DNA of 64,000 bases from contig NC_089498.1 of the NCBI RefSeq assembly GCF_036850765.1, positions 77,602,305 through 77,666,304 on the forward strand, in the 5' to 3' direction. A model generated the notes under the pieces. That model saw nothing but the letters and a program-made list of their open reading frames with translations. It had not been told where the DNA came from and ran no database searches. Of this stretch, positions 58,513 through 64,000 are shown in pieces. Position 1 is the stretch's first letter; each line of letters opens with the position of its first letter. A program made the position numbers and the translations under genes. The stretch is from Saccopteryx bilineata. Its lineage: Eukaryota > Chordata > Mammalia > Chiroptera > Emballonuridae.

Positions 58513-61500
58513 CAAAAGAAGAGTGTTTAATGATGCTTAAATAAGTGATAAAGATCCCAATTGAAATAAAAAGCTTGTTAAAATACACAAATAATTTAGA
58601 AAGGGAGGATGATTTGGCTAAGATTTAGAGATTTATAATTTTTTTCTAGGCTTAACTATAGTTTTTATGCTGTAAAAAGCAGCTCTGCCTGATTTCAGCT
58701 ATTATAGGTGGCAGTTACACTGTGCCTGTGTCCAGAAGGGATTGTAGGTAATTTAGATTATTAGAATATATTTAATATACTCAGCTTTCTTTCAAAGCAA
58801 CAAAAATAATTAAGATGAATTCACAGTTAAGCCTTATGTCTAGAATGAATAATTTAGTGCTAAAGGTCATAGAAGCCAAGGAGAAAAAAGAAAGTTTGGT
58901 TTTATGAGTCTTGTTTTCAGATATGAAAGCATAGAAGGTTGAGAGAGAATTTTTTTTTAAAGAAAAAGCATTTATTGATTCAAGATGGAATATCTCCGAG
59001 AATGCTACACAAGATTTTAAGAGGTTATTTTAATGTTGTAGACTTGACTTTCACCCCTATTTCTCATTTTGGAAAACAAACTATTAACTCTTCAGCTTTT
59101 AAAAGATTACCTAGTTGTATGTATGCCCAGCAACATCCCGTCCCATGTGTAACCCAAGCCTTCCTCCATCCTTGAACTTCTGTTTTTCTTTTTTGTAAAA
59201 TACATATACTTGCTATAAAAAAGGTACTTTAAAAAATGAGTTTTGTGGCCTCACTAGCTGCTGGTAGTCTGAGAGGTCAAGAATTGAGCTTTCCAGTCTC
59301 TTTGGTTAGAAGGCAAAAGGGAAAGTGATGTGAATGGGTTTGTATTAGTCGGTCTACACAGTGTCTCCCCTGCGTAGGGTATCATTTTGGTATAGTTACC
59401 AACTTCAAGGTCTTACCTAGATTGACCGACAGCCTTGGTTTGCCTGGAACAGAGAGATTTCCCGGATGCAGGGCTCTCAATGGTCTAACCAGATGGTCTT
59501 CTTTTCTTCTTTCAAGACACAAGAATCTGGGATCATTTACTGATACTTTTGATGAATTGATTCAACATACTAAAAACAATTGTATGTTATCTCAGACAGG
59601 ATTTGTATGTTAAACCCTATGTTGCTGGCATGCACTATCTTAGCACACAAGTGGGCGTGGAGTTTTACAGAGGCCCTTCTGTCACACCAGACTTCCTGTG
59701 AGGGAGCAGTCTTCATCCTGAAAGCAGTCTTGACATAGACACTTGATGGGTGACATAGGATGGGAGAATAGTGTTGTAAAGAACCTTTTCTCCCCTCCTC
59801 CTCCTTTGCCGGAAGCTGAGACTTGAACTGGATGTGTCTGCTGGAGATGTTGGAGTCAGGCTCCTCCCCCTCCCATCACTTAGAGCCTGGAGCTCCTCCC
59901 CTTCTTCAAGATTTCCTCTTCTGACCCCCTTTTGCTTTTGGAAGAGCGATCCCTCTTATTTATCATCTGACTGTTAAATTAACCTGGCTCACTGCCTCTT
60001 TTCCTTAACCCCATCCTAAGCTGTCTGTGCATGTTTTATATTTTCTTGCATGTTTGACTTTTAGTTAATATTTAACGAAGATTTTATTCTGCAGCCATCC
60101 TCTTACCTGATATCCTGGAATTCATCCCTGCCTCTCAGTTCCAATCTCTGATAATTAAGTTTTGTAAAAAAAAGGAAAAGAAAGAAGTGTGATAGTTGGA
60201 CATACTCTCTTACTGGTAAAGTATTACTGAGTATGAAACTAGTACTGTGCATCTGTAACAAGTTGTTCCACTTTGTGAATACTAATGTAATTTAGAAAGA
60301 AACCTTTCTTTGTTGAAGACTTTTTCTACCTAAGCCACATGTTTCCAGACCTATTTCATAGTAATTTGTGGTTTTTTAGGTATGTCAGTAGAGATGCCTG
60401 GATATTCTGTTAGATAAACATTTTGTAAACTTGCTTGCTCTAAAAAATTGTCTTTGTTTAAAAAGTTAATTTCTTCTCTAATGTCCTGGTAAATAAGTTT
60501 TTAGTAAATCAGATAAATTCTAGTTAAAACATTTTGTTTTTAATGATTTAAGCCTTTAAACCTCTTTTCTGAGAGTTGATATGTTCATGCTTTTTTAATT
60601 CACATACTTTCTTTTGAATTTTAGGAAATCTATACCAGACTCTGTAACATGTTTCTTCTAATATACTTTTGATAATCATATGGGTCTTCTCTATTAAAAA
60701 CAGCTGAATAAAATTTTCATTGAATTATAGTGTACATATAGTAATGTATTTCTCATCATTTAAATGCTGTTGGGAGAGTAATTCATGCATCGTTTTCTCT
60801 TGAGTTTCTGAGAGTTTATAAAAAATAATTCCAATTTGCAACAGAATTGAAGTAATGGATTTGTGAAATGTAAAGGAAAAGTTTTCTTATTTGTTCCTCA
60901 TTTACCTTGATGGAAGTTTTGCCACTTAAAAATTTCTAGTAAAGTCAAGGTCTCTATGTGAACCCAGTGTGGTTTTATCCACCATGTCTAAGGATTTCCT
61001 GCTTATCACAAAACTCACATGTTCCCAAAGGAGAAAATAGTTTGGTTTCATGATGATAAATAGCTCTTCAAGGACACTATAGTCAGGTATAAAAGGATGT
61101 TCATTTATTTAGAACTGAGATGATTTGGAATGGGAAAGGGTGGCATCACCATGCTCTGGGTTGCTGGCTGCCCCTGCTATCTCCAGCTGCTCTCCTGATA
61201 GTATCTAGGGATGTGTTTCCTTTGGTCTTTCCATCAGTAGAAAGTTTTAGTCTTTAGGATCCCACAGAAAACTGAGCCTTAAACCAAGTTGAATTGTTTG
61301 TGACCAGCTTGAATGTATAGCGCTTAAGGAAGAGCACATCTTAGAGCTGGTGAGTGACTGTGGGTAATTAAAGCTCAAGTTATTAGTGTGATGGACAGCC
61401 CAATTAAAAAAGAATATCACAAACACCAAAACTGTGTAAAATTCATGCTACTCAAAGGGTTTACCTGTTATTCAGGCTCATTCTCCTTCCTCTTTATGAT

Positions 61501-61639
61501 TCAGGTCAGATGTGAAGAGTTTCCCGTCAACCAGTCAGCTAGCAGCTTCTTTCTTCCAGAGCTTCTTACCTCCAGACCAAGTTAGACCTCTTGTCTGGAT
61601 GTAGTATGAGGATTTTTATAACCCTCTTCCCCTGCACCC
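58513..61639 (+). other. 3.1 kb of intron without recognised repeats or genes
   Basis: This is the longest stretch here free of young transposons. Small frames at 58939, 59422 and 61388 have no recognisable features. It is a reasonable place to look for conserved non-coding elements by alignment. Confidence 0.5.
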
Positions 61640-61740
61640 CATCATTGTAAGCTCCTGGAGCACCCAGCTCAGTCTTTTCTTTTTATTCCTTCATTTCTGT
61701 GGACCTACCACATTATCTGGACCATAGTGTTTGTTTACTT
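61640..61740 (+). repeat. L2-like scrap
   Basis: TTGTAAGCTCCTGGAGCACC and ACCACATTATCTGGACCATA resemble L2 3'-end sequence. Confidence 0.45.
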
Positions 61741-61790
61741 TAAATGATTATGGGTAGAAAGAGCAAGTACCTTTTTAAGAGTAACAGTAT

Positions 61791-62223
61791 TTTATTTTTA
61801 TTTTTCATTATTTGAGAGAAAGAGAGGTGAAGGAAGAGAAAGAGAGAAGCATTAACTCATTGTTCCACTTATTGTTCCGTTTAGTTGTGCACTCATTGAT
61901 TGCTTCTTGTATGTGCTTCTTGTATGTGTGCTTCTTGGCATGTGCCCCAGTGAGCCTTTCCTTCTTCCTCCCCTATTCCTCACCCCACCGTGACATGAAA
62001 TGAAATGTCTGTCTCAGAAATAATCTGATGTGTACCTAGTGTAATGCACCTACAGTGGTGGCCCCAGTCTATTAGCCATTGTAAAGCAGCTGCCCTCCGC
62101 ACTGTGGTGGCCCATAGGCATGCCTCTTGTCCCTTAGTCCCACTAGGTTGATTGCTTCTTGTATGTGCCCTGACCTTGGCACGCTGGGATGATGCTCTAT
62201 CTACTGAGCAACCCATCCAGGGC
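61791..62223 (-). mobile_element. SINE-E copy, antisense, split by a templated insertion
   Basis: The left part runs to TGATTGCTTCTTGTATGTG (61897-61915). The right part restarts with the same 19 bases at 62149-62167 and ends GAGCAACCCATCCAGGGC. The middle holds two partial repeats of CTTCTTGTATGTG and a 218-bp copy of sequence found 928 bp downstream. Confidence 0.85.
61936..62153 (+). repeat. 218-bp perfect direct copy (acceptor)
   Basis: Identical base for base to 62864-63081, offset 928. Left junction shares TGG/TG with the SINE text, right junction shares TTGATT. Confidence 0.95.
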
Positions 62224-62863
62224 TTTTTTTTTTTAAACAAATGTGCTTCTAAATATCCTTTTCTAATTTTATCTGGTAAGATTTTGGCAGCTAATTGTAG
62301 ATTTTTGAACTTACATTGGGTTGCCATTGTCTTGTTATAAAAGCAATAATTAGAAGAAATGATCCTTTTGAGAGGTTGCTTAATGAATTCTGCTTCTTTT
62401 AAATGTGTGGCTTTAAATTTTATTTTGATTAAATGATACTAATGCCCAAATTATTTCATTATAGATCAGTATTGAACCAAAGTATTATGATGATTAATTT
62501 CCTTGTGTTAAGTTCCTTTAAGTCTTTTCTCTGGTGGTGTGGTGGTGGTAGTGGTGGTGGTGCTCAACAATCAGAAAAGGATTTCTTTACTTTTCATTTA
62601 GTATGGTTTACTCTACTTAATTTTATTGTTGAAGTGTGAATTCGTATGTAGTATACGATAGTGCAATATTGGAATTCTATTTTCTATTAAACAAATTGCT
62701 TTGTGTTTTTTTAACTATCGGTGTTTAAATTTAATGGTTTAGGATTTCAAAAGCCTTTTTTCGTAAGTATTCAAATGCTTTTATTATAATCCTGCAGCCT
62801 AACCTTCTGGTTTTACTGCATCCTTCTCCACCCTGAAACAAGCCCAGGCACAGATACACACTC
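62224..62863. repeat. intron with (GGT)n run at about 62531-62561
   Basis: GGTGGTGTGGTGGTGGTAGT and more GGT units. Otherwise nothing recognised. Confidence 0.6.
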
Positions 62864-63081
62864 TGGCATGTGCCCCAGTGAGCCTTTCCTTCTTCCTCCC
62901 CTATTCCTCACCCCACCGTGACATGAAATGAAATGTCTGTCTCAGAAATAATCTGATGTGTACCTAGTGTAATGCACCTACAGTGGTGGCCCCAGTCTAT
63001 TAGCCATTGTAAAGCAGCTGCCCTCCGCACTGTGGTGGCCCATAGGCATGCCTCTTGTCCCTTAGTCCCACTAGGTTGATT
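62864..63081 (+). repeat. 218-bp perfect direct copy (source)
   Basis: Source of the copy in the SINE at 61936-62153. It is embedded in ordinary intron without SINE sequence, which is why it is taken as the donor. Confidence 0.9.
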
Positions 63082-63789
63082 AGTTACTTTTACTTATATT
63101 AATCCATGTGAGCAGGGGAAATCCAGTAATTATAACTACCTAGAGACTTTCTTTTCTGTTAACTTCCTAATTAGGCATGTGCTTGCATCCTACCGACTAT
63201 AAAAGATGGGACTAGCATCTATTTTGTCTTAGTTATCTTTATCCAAGATGGATTTGATTTTTAAGTAATTTCAGTTTGCATCAGATTTAAATCACAACTC
63301 AGGAACTTTTAGCTTTTCTGTTTTAAAAGTCCTATTAAAAATTTAAATATATTCATCATGGTTTACATTCAGTAAATGGACACTATTAACTTATAAGCAG
63401 GGATCTGTGTTGCTGCTTTGACTTTGAAAATTTGGGGCTGTTTTGTTTCTTAGAACTTGGAACTCCATAGAAATCACTAGAATTTAGTTGCAGATATTTC
63501 TGCCATGCTAAATTAGGATTTTAACCATACTGAGCATAACAGATAGACACTTTAAAATTATTGTGCTCAACAAAACACAATGATCCCTATGTATATTTGC
63601 GAGACTTTATCTTTGTCAATAATAAATCTATATGTTTATGTAGTAAAAAAAGAACAACAGTATAAAGTGCTTATGATAGAGCTTTTATCTTTTCAACAAA
63701 TGTGAAATGTATTTGTATAAAAGGATAAGTCGCCTAGAGTTTGTAGCCTCATGAATCAAGGTATGTAGGTTCCTTGTCCTTCAGTCACT
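63082..63789 (+). other. intron, nothing recognised
   Basis: AT-rich, no family or coding signal. Confidence 0.5.
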
Positions 63790-63960
63790 GGAGTTAGGAT
63801 TGTGATGGGAAGACTGTGGGCTGTGGACTGACCTGCTTCTTGTACCCCTCTGTGACTTTGTCAAAGTTAGGTTTCCCATTTGAGCTGTGTTTTCTCATTT
63901 ATAAAACTGCAAGGTTAAGAATGTGTTTGTGCATAGCACATGATATTAACTAATTATTTC
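63790..63960 (-). repeat. MIR relic, antisense, tentative
   Basis: CTCTGTGACTTTGTCAAAG, GTGTTTTCTCATTTATAAAA and CTGCAAGGTTAAG follow the rc MIR order. The last 40 bases of the window are unassigned. Confidence 0.45.
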
Positions 63961-64000
63961 TCTGGACAGCAACTTTTGTGTATTGCTTTCAGATGATACT

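Overview
This is vertebrate nuclear DNA, AT-rich and intron-like, from a bat. The organism call rests on three abundant tRNA-derived SINE families, on young L1s, and on hAT-type MITEs whose ends read CAGTGGTCCCCAACC. The most abundant SINE (called SINE-A here) starts GCCCTGGCCGGTTGGCTCAG and ends in a GAAAAATAC-type A-rich tail. It matches my recollection of the Rhin-1 family of horseshoe and Old World leaf-nosed bats. Yinpterochiroptera is therefore likely, but this is from memory and not a database match.

The only host gene I can support is the first coding exon of KAT6B (MORF, a MYST-family histone acetyltransferase) on the + strand. Coding runs from 3651 to 4271 (207 codons, phase 0) and ends at a consensus GTAAGT donor. 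The gene's PHD, MYST and C-terminal exons are absent. Positions 4272-64000 therefore read as one very large intron, and 1 to about 3400 as 5'UTR-side intron plus non-coding exon sequence. Three short upstream ORFs precede the KAT6B start, and the last one overlaps it. I see no promoter or CpG island.

Layout. 1-3400: hAT element, L3/CR1 relic, MIR relics. 3400-4271: KAT6B exon. 4500-23460: intron with many SINEs, hAT MITEs, a solo LTR-like element and an MLT1-like LTR. About 23660-38930: a nest of L1s in which an old L1 is split by a younger L1 lacking ORF2, itself split by an 8.6-kb composite. That composite holds L1 body, about 1.9 kb of unclassified sequence and a second L1 3' end, all inside one 16-bp target-site duplication. 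38931-48250: intron with SINEs, MIR/L2 relics and a third hAT MITE. 48262-56855: a near full-length L1 with a 12-bp target-site duplication and an open ORF1, carrying three later SINEs. 57055-64000: a mini-MITE, two older SINEs and a 218-bp perfect templated duplication inserted into one of them.

There is no operon, CRISPR array or prokaryotic system here. The most unusual structures are the composite L1 insertion (26979-35578), the templated insertion (61936-62153) and the uORF overlapping the KAT6B start. About 24 of 30 SINE copies and all the larger L1s lie antisense to KAT6B, as expected for insertions tolerated inside a transcribed intron.
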